A stretch of 64,000 nucleotides of DNA. It comes from Gnetum montanum (lineage: Eukaryota; Streptophyta; Gnetopsida; Gnetales; Gnetaceae). Of the stretch, positions 10,620 through 22,712 are shown piece by piece. Below the pieces are notes generated by a model. It did no database searches. It was not told the DNA's origin and saw nothing but the letters and a program-made list of their open reading frames with translations. Every line of letters starts with the position of its first letter. The first letter of the stretch is position 1. Where the stretch lies: NCBI GenBank assembly GCA_015680685.1, contig MNCI01006064.1, positions 110,825 to 174,824 on the forward strand, written 5' to 3'. Both the position numbers and the translations under genes were made by a program.

Positions 10620-13600
10620 TACCTCTATGACTAATTGAAAACTCATCCTCGAGTGAATAAAAGTAGGATTAAGCTTCTTATAAAATTTGGGAAAGTATGA
10701 AATTTATTAACTACCAAACAAATAGATAAACTAACTAACTAACTCTACCAACTCAAAATGCTAGATTGTATAGGATTACAAAAATTAGTATTAATTACAA
10801 CAAAATTGGACACTTTACAAAAATTTCAATAGGTATTGTAGAGTTGATGAAGACAAGGTGAATTCTCAAATAGTGCCTAGAGGTAGAGGCTTCTATGATG
10901 CTAAAGGTCCTTCACCAAGTTCCAGTGTTGATGGTGGTGGAGGTGGCTGAGGTTGACATGCTAGTGTCAATGGAAGCTTAAAAGCATTCGGTGATGTCTT
11001 CATCTTCTCTTCTTTGCCACATGAGTCTTCAACAGTTCATGTAGCTTCTCTGATATGGGCTAGAATAGGAATATCCCACAAGCATAGCATTAAAGGAAAT
11101 AACTCCTTCACATTGAAAAACCATTATGCAAATTGTTTACATTCAATGTCGAATGTCGTTACTAGATTTTGCAGTTCATGATAGTCATTCATCCTTTTGG
11201 CTAGGTTCTCAACAACAAACTATTGATTAGTGAATCTACTTTTGAGAACTTCAAGCTCTACATGGTTTATCTACAACTACTGCTTGGTCTCCTTGTAATG
11301 CTTGAATTTTGCCTCATATAAGAGGTAGGAATTGGTCACTTGTTTTTTCAACTCATTCCTTGGTCTCCTTGCTATCAACATAGTGAGGTTTTCATAGTGA
11401 AGGTTGTTAGATCCATGTATTCTATCATCTCCTTGATCTACAACTTCTTTAGGTGAATTTTGGCTTTGTTATATGCATTTAGTCCATGAAAGATGTGCTT
11501 TCACACATCACCTCTTTGTTGGAGTTGTTAGAGATCTTCATTCATATTTACCTTGGCTAATTAGATTTCTTTCTCATTAACTTATATAAGAAGCCCAACT
11601 TGGTCCCTATAATAGTTCTTTACTTACTCAAATTTTATGGCCTCATTTTTTGAGGCAACTACCTCGATGACCATTTTCTCTCAAAGTACATGGACTTCCT
11701 CTATCAAGAGATTTTTGTTCTCTACTACCAACCTTCTCAATTCAAGATTAACCTTAGCTAGCTGTCCCTACTATTTACAAATGAATTCAACCATCTTGTC
11801 TTTCTATTACCTAACATTTCACTAGTAATAATTGCCTTTCATCAAGATCAAGTTTTCCTTGCAGACTTGTGACAAGTCCTTATCAATGTTGAATGTCATG
11901 GCCTCTGATAAGGATGCATCAAAGACTACTACCTCCTTCACATTTTCAACCTAACATAGTCTATGCTAAAGTTTTTGAAATGCATCATCCCTTGTGAGGT
12001 CTGGGTTGAGGATAGCAAGGTCAAAGAGATGAGCCTACAACTCTATAATCACAACAATCAACCATTGGTTCTTGGTGGTGGCTACCTTCATTTGGGTATT
12101 GGAAATGAAGAATTTATCCTTTGTCTCAACAACTTCAACTGGGTAGTAGTGATTTCATCTAGAAGATCAAAGATCTCTAGAAGTAGTTGCCTAGCTCCCA
12201 CGAGTCATTCCAATACTCCTTTATGTTGGATAGAACTTAACTGAATACTCCCTACTTCTATGGATGTTTGGATATCCATCATTTTAGTCATGTCTAGCAT
12301 GGCTACAACAAGAGAATTAAGGGCTTCAACTATCCTAACAACGACCTCTTCTGCTACTGTCTCCTAGCCTTGCTGCTACATAACTAGGATGGTCACCCCT
12401 TTCCCTTCCCCCAATCTTATAGAGAAAGTCACCACATTTCCTAAGATTTCTAGGAATGTTTATCCAAGGATGAACATTGTGGCCTCTTAGGCACTTGGAT
12501 TTGACCTTGTGGGCATCTAGTTTCTTTATGTTGAGAATAGCAAGATGGTTTCTTGGTCTAGCCAACTAATGGTCTTGGTGACATTATTTAGATGGCTTAG
12601 AGTTGGATGGTAAATCAATGGCTCCCCACCACTTTTTGAGCCTTGTTGCTACTATAGCTACTAATCCCAAATTTTTTAAAGTCTTTATATAGCTACAAGT
12701 ACATATAGTGTGATTTCTTCTATAGGTGGTGATGATGGTGGCCTCTCCTCTTTTTATAGCTTGGCTACTACCTTGTTCTCCATCATCTCCTACCATAATG
12801 TAACAAGAGCATGGAAAACCATGTTGTTGGCATGCTATAACTTCCCTTTTGCATAGTTTTCTAATAAGGCATGGAAATGGAAGTGTTTTCCTTCCCTTTT
12901 CATTCTCTTTGAAGCACTTTTCTATCTCTAGATATATAAGATGAAAAATGTTGATAGAAATTTTTTTGCGTAGAGTAGTGCATGCATGAGTAAAGAAGAT
13001 TGTTACCTTACTCAGCCTCATCATGGGATTCAAGTGATAGGTTGTGATTTTGAGATAGGCATGCTTCATCTTCATGAGTGCATTGTACTTCTTATGGTCC
13101 ACTCCATAGCAATGCTGGATCCATTTCTTTTTGGCATTAAGGTTTGCTTAGGTCGAGATCTCTATCAACCTTTCCCTAGTATCAAGCAAACTAAGGACCT
13201 CTATGATGGCCTCAGTCAAGTAGGATATGGTGATGTCTTTGATTTTTATTGACGCATCTCCCTATTGATTGCTCCAAAATAGATAGGTCTCCCCCATGTA
13301 CCATTCTTCACTTGTGGAGATAATGGATCACCTAGGATACCCCTGTAATTGGGTGCAAACATCTTCAAGTGCCAACTCTAAGAAGGGTCCAAAGTTTAGT
13401 TCTTGGAGAATAGAACTCTAAACCTCCTTGGACCTTATCTTCTCTAGGCAAGCCTTTGTGAGGATGTCTTTAAGATTAGGTCTTGACCTAGAAGCTTCAT
13501 TCTTCCTGGACTAGCTAGTCTCTACAATGGAAATATGCTAGATAGATCCACTTCAGGCTCCTCCCAAAGATATCATGTTGCATGGGTTACTTCAGCTTCT

Positions 13601-15890
13601 TGTTGTTGAGGTTGTTGTTGTTTTTTTTGTTGGTCCCTTCCTCCACATGATCACTTTTCCTAGGGCTAGGAACAACCTTCCACTTGTAGTTCTCTCTTTG
13701 GTGTCATTTGTGATCACAAACGTAACACAAGATTAGCTTTTTATCTTATAACCCTTAGTTCTTTTGATACCTTTCTTATTAGATCAAGTTATAGTCAGGC
13801 TTTTTTGTGATCTTGACATGTAATATTATTTTAATTATTGGCTACCAAAGTTTATTTTTCAAGTTTGACCCACTTAGAATGAGTAATTTAATATTATTTT
13901 AATGAGTAAACCTTGGAGAGTTAGAAAAATTCTAAAAAAATTTCTAAAAAGACCAAAAAGTTATGGCCCCCATAATGAAAATCTTACCTCCAATAGCTAG
14001 AGGATCAACAATGAGTAGAATTAGGTTAGTGGTGAAAAGTTAAGGCATTTGGAAGATCCTTTGGCTTTGAAAAATTTTAAAACTCCTCTTGTGTTTGTGA
14101 GAAAATGGTGAAAAATTCACTAAGTTCTATGGATATAAAAAAAATTTTTCCAGTGCGTCAACTAAGATGCATTGACAAATCCTACTGCATTAACAAGGAT
14201 GTATCAACGTAGCTATTTGAGTCAATTTTTTACATAATGAAAATGAGGGATTTTGGAAGAATTTGGGAATCAAATAAGAGCCCAAAGAAAGCCAAAAAAG
14301 CATAGAAGAATGGCGAAAACATGAACGAAAATTTGAAGTTTATTGGAAGAGAAGTTGGATTAGATTTCAACAAAGAATTAATGTCAAAAGAAAGCAAAAC
14401 CTATCATTTAGAAGGTGAAGTGAGAAGACTGATTGCAAAAATGACCAAGGGATAGGATGTTTAACTTGAAGAGACCAAGAGGTATGTAAGTGGATCCTCT
14501 CCAAAGTACGTGCATTCTATTAATGCTCTTGTATGCTCTCATTCCAAGGAGTCTGTAGGCACCAAGGATTATTAATGATTTTTGGAAGTTAAAAATCAAA
14601 TCCACATGATAGATCGTTAAAGGATTATGCCACATGCCATAACAGATACATCAATTGACCATGATATGGGGTAATGAGATGGTTGATGATGAGGTTAGAA
14701 TAATATGAGAGAGAGAGATTGGTAAAAGATTCTCTCAACCAGGTCACATGAAGTCCTTTGTGGAACTTGTGATTAAGATGATCCTATGTCATCCCATCTC
14801 AATTAGGACTAAGTTTATCCATGTTTAGTGACTTTGCATTACTATACTCTGATCCTTCATTAATAGAGAGTTCATGACAAGCTCCAAAGGACAAACACCA
14901 CTCCAAGAAAAGAAGAAAAGAGAAGTAGGAAGACAGGAAGGGTCTTAGTTAGAGGGGTGCCTTCGAGCATGGATAACATATCTTTCCAATCCCATAACTA
15001 ATTATTGTATCCCAATATTTTGTGTAAGGGGTGTGTTGTATATTCCCCTATTTTTCTTTTTCTTTTTTTTTTAATCATAAGAATCATACCATGCAAAGAC
15101 ATGCTTCCTATTATACTCAATGGTAGGAATGGTGAGAGACTAATGGAGAAAGTCATAAAACTTTAGAAAGAATTTGGGAACAAAAGATAACAAATTTCCT
15201 TAAATTCACACCCTTGTTCATTCCCACTTTGTCTATTTTGAGTCCATTAAGTAACAAGATCATTGATTACTTTAAGTTTTAATTATGGAAGGACCTCATG
15301 CTTCCAAGATGAAGAGCCTCATCAAGTTGGATGGAATAGGTGGATGTCATGAACTCACTACCTAATATCATAAAAAATTAATAATCCATTAATCAAAGAC
15401 ATAATCCCAAGATAAAATCTGGTTGTTTAATTATTAATCATAACATTAAATACTATACTAATGAACTTTCAGTAACAATGGTAGCTATGGAAAAAACTAA
15501 AGATTTCTTATGAATGAAACAACATGAAACAAAACAACACATGAGAAAATATAGAAAAGGTAAAATATATAAAAGAAGTTGTAAAATATTTAAGAAAATT
15601 GAAGACATATAAAGAATAGTGTAAAACAGAAAGTTGAAAAATTGGATAGCCTACACAGAATGTTAACATGGGTGACCATCTCTCCCATGACTATGTTAAA
15701 ATGAGGAGATATGAAAAATAGAATGTGCCTACTCATCTATGGAGGTGTTCATGTCACTGATTATGTGACTATCCAGGAAAGGCTTTATTTATTGAATGCT
15801 AACAAGAAACCATTTTTCTAAGCTTAAAGGATGGTAAATTTTCATGTCCCTAAAAGGAAAAGTTGTATGAATGATATAATATCCTTTCTA
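10620..15890 (-). pseudogene. Post-integrase region of element 1 with an extra broken ORF
   Basis: Between the integrase and the 3' LTR lies about 5.3 kb. The longest readable piece in element sense is 12,584-13,102 (172 residues), preceded in the same sense by 13,110-13,480, which reads pieces such as ISYLTEAIIEVLSLLDTRER and ANLNAKKKWIQHCYG. A further piece at 12,335-12,565 follows. The pieces are rich in charged helical sequence. I do not recognise the protein. Tat and Athila elements often carry an extra or env-like ORF here, which is the likely class. The rest (10,620-12,330 and 13,500-15,890) shows no identifiable domain; 15,050-15,072 is a T-rich run. Confidence 0.5.
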
Positions 15891-17030
15891 TAGCATTTGA
15901 AATTTTGTCTGTGGTGGTACATGCATGAGGTTCTATTAAAGAACCTTAGCTCCTAGTTGGAATTTAACTTTTCTTATTCATGAGTCATGGCATTATTTAG
16001 CATGTGCTTTTTGCACCTCATTCATTGATAGGCTACCTATCAGTTTTCATCCAGCACATTCAATGTCATCAAATGTTCTTTTTGTGATAGACTTAGATTG
16101 AGGTCAAGTTCACAAGCCATTGAAAGTGTATGAAGCTTCACTTGAATTGGATAGGTTGGTAATTTTTTGTACACTAACTCATAGAGAGAATAACCAATAG
16201 GAAGTTTATAGGTGGATCAATAGGTCCATAAAGCATATTTGAGTTTTTCACTCTAGTCTTTTCTATATTTACTAATGGTGCATGTTAGTATTCTAGTTAT
16301 TTCCCTATTAGTGACTTTAGCTTAACCATTAGCTTGGAGGTAATAGATAGTTGTTAATTTATGTTCCACTCCTAAGCATTACATGAGTTTCTGAAAGGTA
16401 GCATCTATAAAATAAATTTCCTTATCAAAAATAAGTACCCTTGGCACACCAAGCTGGTTTACCAAACTTTTTTGAATAAACCATGCTACAGTAGAGGATG
16501 AACATTCAATGATAGTTGTAGCTTCAGCCTACTTGATATAATAGTCAACAGCTATAATGATATATGCCTTTTCATTAGACATGGGGTTGATGGACCCCAT
16601 GAAGATAATGCTTTAAAGGTCAAAATGCTTTAGTGGTTGGATCCATTATTGGAGTCATTCTATCCGTACAATCATTCCTCCATTTCTTTAGTAGTGCTCA
16701 CACAAATAGGAGAAATGATGGACATCCTTGAAGATTATTGGCTAGTAGTATCCTACCATAAGGATTTTTATGATAATCCTTCTTCCTATGTAATGGCACC
16801 TACAAGGATCCTCATGAGCATCTTGGAGGATGTACAATTAATCAGCATGAGGCACATGCCATCACCATAAACCATGTAAAGGTTGCCTCTAATTTTCATG
16901 TAATGCTTAACTTGGTGATGAAACTAGTATTTCTTCTTATTGTCCCATTCTTGAGATGTCTATTGAGTGAGTAGGTAGGAGAGGAATTTCTTGTACCAAT
17001 TAGAATATTTGGGATCCTACACTTCAATAG
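15890..17030 (-). pseudogene. Integrase of element 1 (broken)
   Basis: The minus strand reads, from high to low coordinates: the HHCC region (LQDAHEDPC, then YYQPIIF), the core beginning near 16,640 (IFMGSINPMSNEKAYIIIAV), VLIFDKEIYFIDATF with the second catalytic Asp, and LQANG-stop-AKVTNREI near 16,330, then YRKD and IGYSLYELVY. A GPY/F-like segment ends near 15,900. The catalytic Glu position in the HPQ..GQAEV motif is Lys. Several stops interrupt it. Integrase inserts the DNA copy into the genome. Confidence 0.8.
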
Positions 17031-17650
17031 CTTTCATGAAGAGGAGTTCATCTAAAATTTTATCAAATAAAGATTCCCTGTCATCTTTGCTATCCCATCA
17101 TAATTGAGACAAGTGATCAGTGACCATGTTCTCAATTTTCTTTCTGTCCATCCTTAGGAGATTGAACTCCTGTAGAATTACTAGCCATCATATGACACAA
17201 GGGCTCACCATTGATTTGTTCATGTGAAACCTAATGGCACTGTGGTTCGTGTGCATAAAGATTTGATATCCAAGAATAGTTTGCATGAATTTCTCTAAGA
17301 AGTACACCACCACAATGAGTTCCTTCTCTATGGTGGTGTATTGTAACTACATCCCACATTGTTTCTACTACCACAATAGATGTAGTATGGATGTTGTTAA
17401 TCATCCACTTATGTAAGCACATCCCCCAAGACATAATTGGATGCATTCATCATAATGTGGAAGGATCTATACTAATTTGGAGCATGTAAAATTGGAGTCT
17501 CTACAAGCTTCTATTTTAACTACTGCAATTCTAACTCGCATTTCTTAGTCTATTTGAATGGTTTATCCTTATTTGTAAGTTCAACCAAAGAGTTAGCAAT
17601 TTTCAAGAAGCTCTCAACGAAGTGTCATCAATTTACATCTTTCACCATTT
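17030..17650 (-). pseudogene. RNase H of element 1 (broken)
   Basis: The minus strand reads YTTIEKELIVVVYFLEKFMQ, then LGYQIFMHTNHSAIRFHMNK, and MVSPCVIWWLVILQEFNL near 17,190, matching the corresponding part of element 2 (48.2-48.6 kb) with shared features such as the TNHSAI/TDHSAI box. The end reads MVTDHLSQL. Stops and small indels break it. Confidence 0.8.
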
Positions 17651-18280
17651 CAGGTTGCCTGGTGATTCCTTAAATGACTTGTACCTTTTTTGGATCCACC
17701 ACAATCCATTTTTCCAAAATTTTGTACCCTAACGTTATGCCCTCTTGGACCATTAGATGGCTTTTTTGCCACTTGAGCCTTAAGTTAGTCTCCACACATC
17801 ATTGAAGCACTTGCTCAAGATGGTCCAAGGCTTGCTCAAATGTGGTACCATAGGTAGAAAAGTCATCCATGAATACTTCTATTCCACTCCTAATCTACTA
17901 TTGAAAGATGCTGAAAACCAAACGTTGGAAGGCAGCATGAGCATTACATAGGCCAAAGAGCATCTTTCTGTATGCAAAAGTCTCCCATGGACTTGTGAAT
18001 GTGGTTTTGGTATGATCCTTTGGTGCAATCTGGATTTGGTTATATCTACTATAACCATCCAAAAAGATGTAATAGAAATTTCCTACTATGTGTCCAATAC
18101 TTGATCAACAAATGTTAATGGAAAATGATCCTTGAAAGTTGTCATGTTCAACAACTAAAAATCTATGCATACTCTCCACTTCCCTTCTTTCTTAGGTACA
18201 ATCATGAGCGGGCTAACCCATTCACTATCTACTATCAAATAGATGAACCTAGGCATGAGAATTTTTTCTACTTCCTCTGT
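17650..18280 (-). pseudogene. Reverse transcriptase of element 1 (broken)
   Basis: The start near 18,260 on the minus strand reads PRFIYLIVDSEWVSPLMI, then VPKKEGKWRVCIDF and FKDHFPLTFVDQVLDT, the first motifs of Ty3/gypsy RT. The rest follows in shifting frames, with a decayed MDD box (SWMTF-like frame) near 17,870. It is colinear with element 2 RT at 47.4-48.1 kb. It would copy the element RNA to DNA; it is dead. Confidence 0.82.
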
Positions 18281-19420
18281 AACAACTTACTTTAGTTTTG
18301 AGTTCAACCTTCTCTAGTGTTACCTCTTTAACTTAATAAAAGAGTCTGTATAGATGCAATGTTAGCATATCCATGAATCTATCCTAGTAAGTTTATGATA
18401 TGACCAAGAAAATGCTATTGGCCACTTATTTACCACCTTCAGCATCTTTTTTTTCTATTTTGGAGCAAGGTTGGCATTGATGATTACTAGCTTGCTATTT
18501 TTCAAAAAAGCATATTCTAAAGTTACTGATAAAGTTTTCAGTTCAAGGGGCTCCTACTTAAAGTGATCAAGGATTTTCAATTCCCCCCAATCCATTTCAC
18601 TTTGTGTGTGAAAGAGTTGATGATGAAGTTGCTCCATCTCATCCGTGTTCTTAATGTAGGCACTCATCAGGCTTTTCAATAGTTCTATGCATATGGTAGA
18701 TTCAACTTGATGATATGTTGTCAGCCACTAGGTACCTTCTTGTTTTGTGGCTACTGCATATAAGCACTTTTAAATAACTATTTTTTTAGCACACTAATTA
18801 CATGCTTGAATTGATGTGCCCTTTACTATCCATATTCTCTACATGCAATGGCACCTTGTGTCACTACATAAGATGCATGAAATCCTCTTTTTCTCTATTT
18901 TTCCAAATTCATTTTCCTTGGAGATTTCCAAGGAGAGGTCTCAAATCTTAATTTTTTTCATTAATAGTACTTAGCCATGCCCTTCCCATACTGATAGGGA
19001 AGTCTCCCTTACAATTATCCACATGAATCACAAGGAAATCTATAGGATATGATCACCCATAGACAATGGTCACAATATCCTCCACTAGCCTCAAAGGAAT
19101 AGTGATGGATTAATCTACTAACTTAAGTCTGATATTTCTCTTTTTGAGAGGAGTCAGGTTCTATATCTTATACATTTCTTGGGAGATTAATTTTATCCCA
19201 TAATCTAAGTCCACCAATTCCTTACATGGATCATTTCCTAAAATTTGCAAATAAATGAAGGGACTCCCAAGATTAGATCATTTCCTAGGAAGGTGGCCAA
19301 CCTTTATCCAATCTATAACTACATGATTTAACATAACAGTGTGGACATTAGATGTCATTTAGATTGAAGGTAGCTCTAGGATACTTTTAGAGGTAGATGA
19401 GGTAGGGTTAACAGCCACAA
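18280..19420 (-). pseudogene. Protease and protease-RT linker of element 1 (decayed)
   Basis: By position between the gag linker and RT, and by colinearity with element 2 (46.4-47.4 kb), this holds the protease. On the minus strand the stretch 19,000-19,310 encodes short pieces resembling element 2's protease, including the part that reads GRAWLSM there. I could not read a clean active site. Many stops. Confidence 0.5.
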
Positions 19421-19429
19421 GTATTTGCG

Positions 19430-20670
19430 AGAATTTTGTAGGACTATTTGCTTTTAAAAATAGTCTCTTGCAAGGTTTTGGTTTAAAACTACTTAGATGA
19501 ATATCTAACTATAAGTTTACTACCCTCGTAGTATTTCACCACTATGGCTATGATGGAATTTCTCCCTACATAGATGGAGCAAGTGGTAAGGATGTGGTAG
19601 TTGGTGTAGGACTTACTAGGGGATATGAAGGATGAAAGGGAAAAGGGGATTCCCATCTTGAAGAAGATGCTCTATAATATTTTGGAGAATAGTAATGGTA
19701 AGGGAAGGAGGCATGGCTAGATGAGTCACAAGGGAATCCAAGCTATTGGACATAATATCCATAAGGGTCTAGCCACCTATAAGAATATTGCTACTACGAT
19801 AGTTGCATCCCCCATGATTGTGGCTGCTACAACTACTGGTACTACTTCTGAGATTGAGGAGGTGCTCCAATTGGATAATATTCTAGTTGGTGGAACTACT
19901 ACTTGTATTTGTCTTCTAGATAAAGCAACCACCTAAATTTTTTTCATTTTGAAAATTTGGAATTTAATGCATACATCCCAAGCTCCTATAGATATAACAA
20001 CATTGGGCAACATCCCTTAGGATGTTCATATTGGCAAATTTTTCCATGGGTATCTACAAGGGTTTTATAGGACTATTTGCTTTGAAAAATGATCTCTTGT
20101 GAGGTTTTTGTTCAAAACTACTCAAATGAATATATGGCTATAAGTGTACTACCTTCACAGCATTTCACTACTATGGCTATGGTGAAATTTCTCCCTACAT
20201 AGATGGAGTAAGTGGTTAGGATGTGGTAGTTGGTGGTGTAGGAGTTACTATGGGATATTAAGGATGAAAGGGAAAAGGATATTCCTATCTTGGAGAAGAT
20301 GCTCTGTAATATTTTGGAGGATAGTAATGGTAAAGGAAGGAAGCATGGCTAGATGAGTCACAAGGGAATACAAGTTGTTGGACATAGCATTCATAAGGGT
20401 CTAGATATCTTTAAGAATACTACTGTGGTGGTGGCATCCCCCATGATTATGGGTGCTACCACTACTGGTACTTCTTCTGAGGTTAAGGAGGTGCTCCACT
20501 TGTATAATACATTAGTTAGTGGAACTACTACTTGTAGTTTCCTTATGGATAAAGCAACCACCTAGGTGTTTGTCATTTTGCAAATTTGGGATTTAATGCA
20601 TACATATAAAACTCCTGCAGATGTAACAGCACTGGGCAACATCCCTTAGGATGTTCATATTGGAAAATTT
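19430..20670 (-). repeat. 632-bp tandem duplication in the gag-protease linker of element 1
   Basis: 19,430-20,045 and 20,060-20,670 are two diverged direct copies, about 632 bases apart. Matching landmarks: GGACTATTTGCTTT at both starts, CTCCCTACATAGATGGAG in the middle, and the paired open frames at 19,721-19,936 and 20,353-20,565 (antisense to the element, an accident of the copy). In element 2 the same linker is single and Pro/Gln-rich. The copies differ at roughly one base in ten by eye, so the duplication is old. Confidence 0.8.
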
Positions 20671-22690
20671 TTCATTTGTTTTAGAATCTATGACCTCTTC
20701 AACCATTGTAGATTTACCCTTTTTCTAATAATAAACCTTTTCTATATCCTTTTTTCTCTTTCTTTCTTGACCACTACTCCCTTAATTTTCTCTTTCCTCT
20801 ACAATTTTCAGAGCTATTTGGAACTTCTCATCTAAGAAGTTCCACATTTTATTCACCTTAGCCGATATCTCAATAATAGATTTTGTATCAATAGGGTTTT
20901 TTCTTGCACAGCTTCATCAAGTGATCTTGTCCCCTCTGAGTTACAAAAATGCACCTCCCTTTTGCAAATGGATGGATCCCTATTAAACTCCTTTGCACTT
21001 TCATGTTTCTTTAGATCCCCTTCTTCTTTGGCCGCATGTTCAATCAACCTTTGAATCTAATGGGCTTGCATTTTAGCTAATCTCCCTTGGGCATAGATCC
21101 CAAGGGTTTTCCTTGTCTTATTTATAAGTTCATCTACAATATGACAAAGTTGTTCCCTTTGGGGGTATCCATGTCCTATACATCAGTGCAACAAAGAGTA
21201 GTACCTACCCAAGGTCGCATCTAAGAACTTATGATTTTCTTGTTTCCATCCTTGGATCTAACTTCATAATTTAGACACTCTGGCGTACATTTGATATTTG
21301 TTGTTAAAGAGTTCCAACATAGTACTCCATCAATAAATTGATTTCGATTCCAAGAATCAATACCAGTGTTTTGATTTTTGGTGAGTGTCCTTGGAAATAA
21401 TTTGAGCTTCAATCATTCATCATCTATATTTTTCAAGGCATAGGCATCATAAAAGGCTTGGAGATGATTTTGAAGATTTGAATTATATCCTCCCTCAAAC
21501 CTTGAAATATTGTTCATATCCAACGTTTAAATTCTACTATCTTTTTGATTCCTTGTAGGAATTCTTACTACCTCTAAAATATTAAGCATATTTTTTGTAG
21601 CCAGCAAAGTCTCATCATAGTCATGTCATTCACGGTGGCCCCTTTCATGGCCATGATACCTATGATAAGTTCTACTATGCCTTCTTTCCCAATGATGTTC
21701 CTCATTTCCTTATGCTTGTCTCTACCTTTGATCTTGATCATCCTAGCAAGATCTTTGCTCATCTCTATTCTATCATTCATCTCCATCTTAACTTTGACTA
21801 TTTCTCTCCTTTTCTTGGCCGTAGATTTTCTTATTAGAGTTTGAGGATGAAGAGAATGTTAAGGATGAAGAAGAAAGAGAACCAAGAAAATGATGCTTGG
21901 TAGTCCTTCATTGGTTCATACCCTAATCTATTTGCTTTTCTTTATCCTTTTGTTTATCATTCTCCTTGTCCTCAGATGAATTACTATAATTTCTATTCTT
22001 TGAGCCCCTTGGTCTTGAGACCCTATCTTCCCATCACCAAGGTTGTCTAAAGTTGACTATAACTAGTGGTGAAGGGTCTCCTCATCGAAGAAAGGAGGAG
22101 AATATGTGTATTAGGATTAGCCAAAAAGAAAATCTTTGCCCTCTTTGTACTGCTACAAAAATAACTATGTCAGAATCCTCTTACCCTTAGAGGCCTCATA
22201 ACATGCTTCCATGTATTGATCTTTCTTCCACTGAGCATCTATAGGGTGATATTCCTTGTAAGTATGATCTTGGACCTCATATTCTAAATTGAGTGTAGCA
22301 ATGCCTAGGCTAATGAGATTGATCATTAGCATGGTAGGAATAGATTAGTTGGGAGGCAACACAATGTTGTATTCCATGTTCCTCCAATGCATTTGTTCAT
22401 CTTGATAGTGAAATCTAGATGATAAGGATCCAAATGAGCATAGACAACTTTAAGTTGTTAGGGGCTTCTTTGGTCTTCTCTATTATTGATTGGATTCTCT
22501 TGTGTGTGGTGGAGATTCATCCCTGTAAGAAGAAGCCATATTAGTTATATATAAAAATAGTGTGTCTTTTGATATTTTATCTCTTTAATTTTTTCTCTTA
22601 ATGGATGATAATGGTCACTGTTGTATTATCTTTATAGCATCTTTGTATAATTTCATAGTATACTACTAATTAGCACACTTAGCTAACTAA
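20670..22690 (-). pseudogene. Gag of element 1 (broken)
   Basis: The minus strand at 20,853-21,060 reads RLIEHAAKEEGDLKKHES, then NRDPSICKREVHF, colinear with QLIEQVAK and NQDPSIRKREVQF in gag of element 2. The upstream (higher-coordinate) part to about 22,690 holds the rest of gag in broken pieces. A positively charged part at 21,574-21,786 contains repeats of MIKIKGRDKHKEM-like sequence. Gag forms the virus-like particle. No intact frame remains. Confidence 0.65.
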
Positions 22691-22693
22691 AGG

Positions 22694-22711
22694 TCGCTAG
22701 CAATGGCACCA
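22694..22711 (-). promoter_or_regulatory. Primer binding site of element 1
   Basis: One base inside the 5' LTR, the minus strand reads TGGTGCCATTGCTAGCGA. It follows the tRNA-Asp-type site (TGGCGCCGTTGCCGGGGA), with most changes being C to T or G to A, as expected from decay of methylated sites. Its position and the matching site in element 2 fix both the LTR edge and the element orientation. Confidence 0.75.
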
Positions 22712-22712
22712 A

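Noticed and set aside
12584-13102. 172-residue minus-strand frame as a host gene
   Set aside because: It lies between the integrase and 3' LTR of element 1, in element sense, and adjoins further broken coding pieces; it is treated as part of the element.
19721-20565. Paired plus-strand frames (70-71 residues) as a duplicated small gene
   Set aside because: They are antisense to the gag linker and exist in pairs because of the 632-bp duplication.
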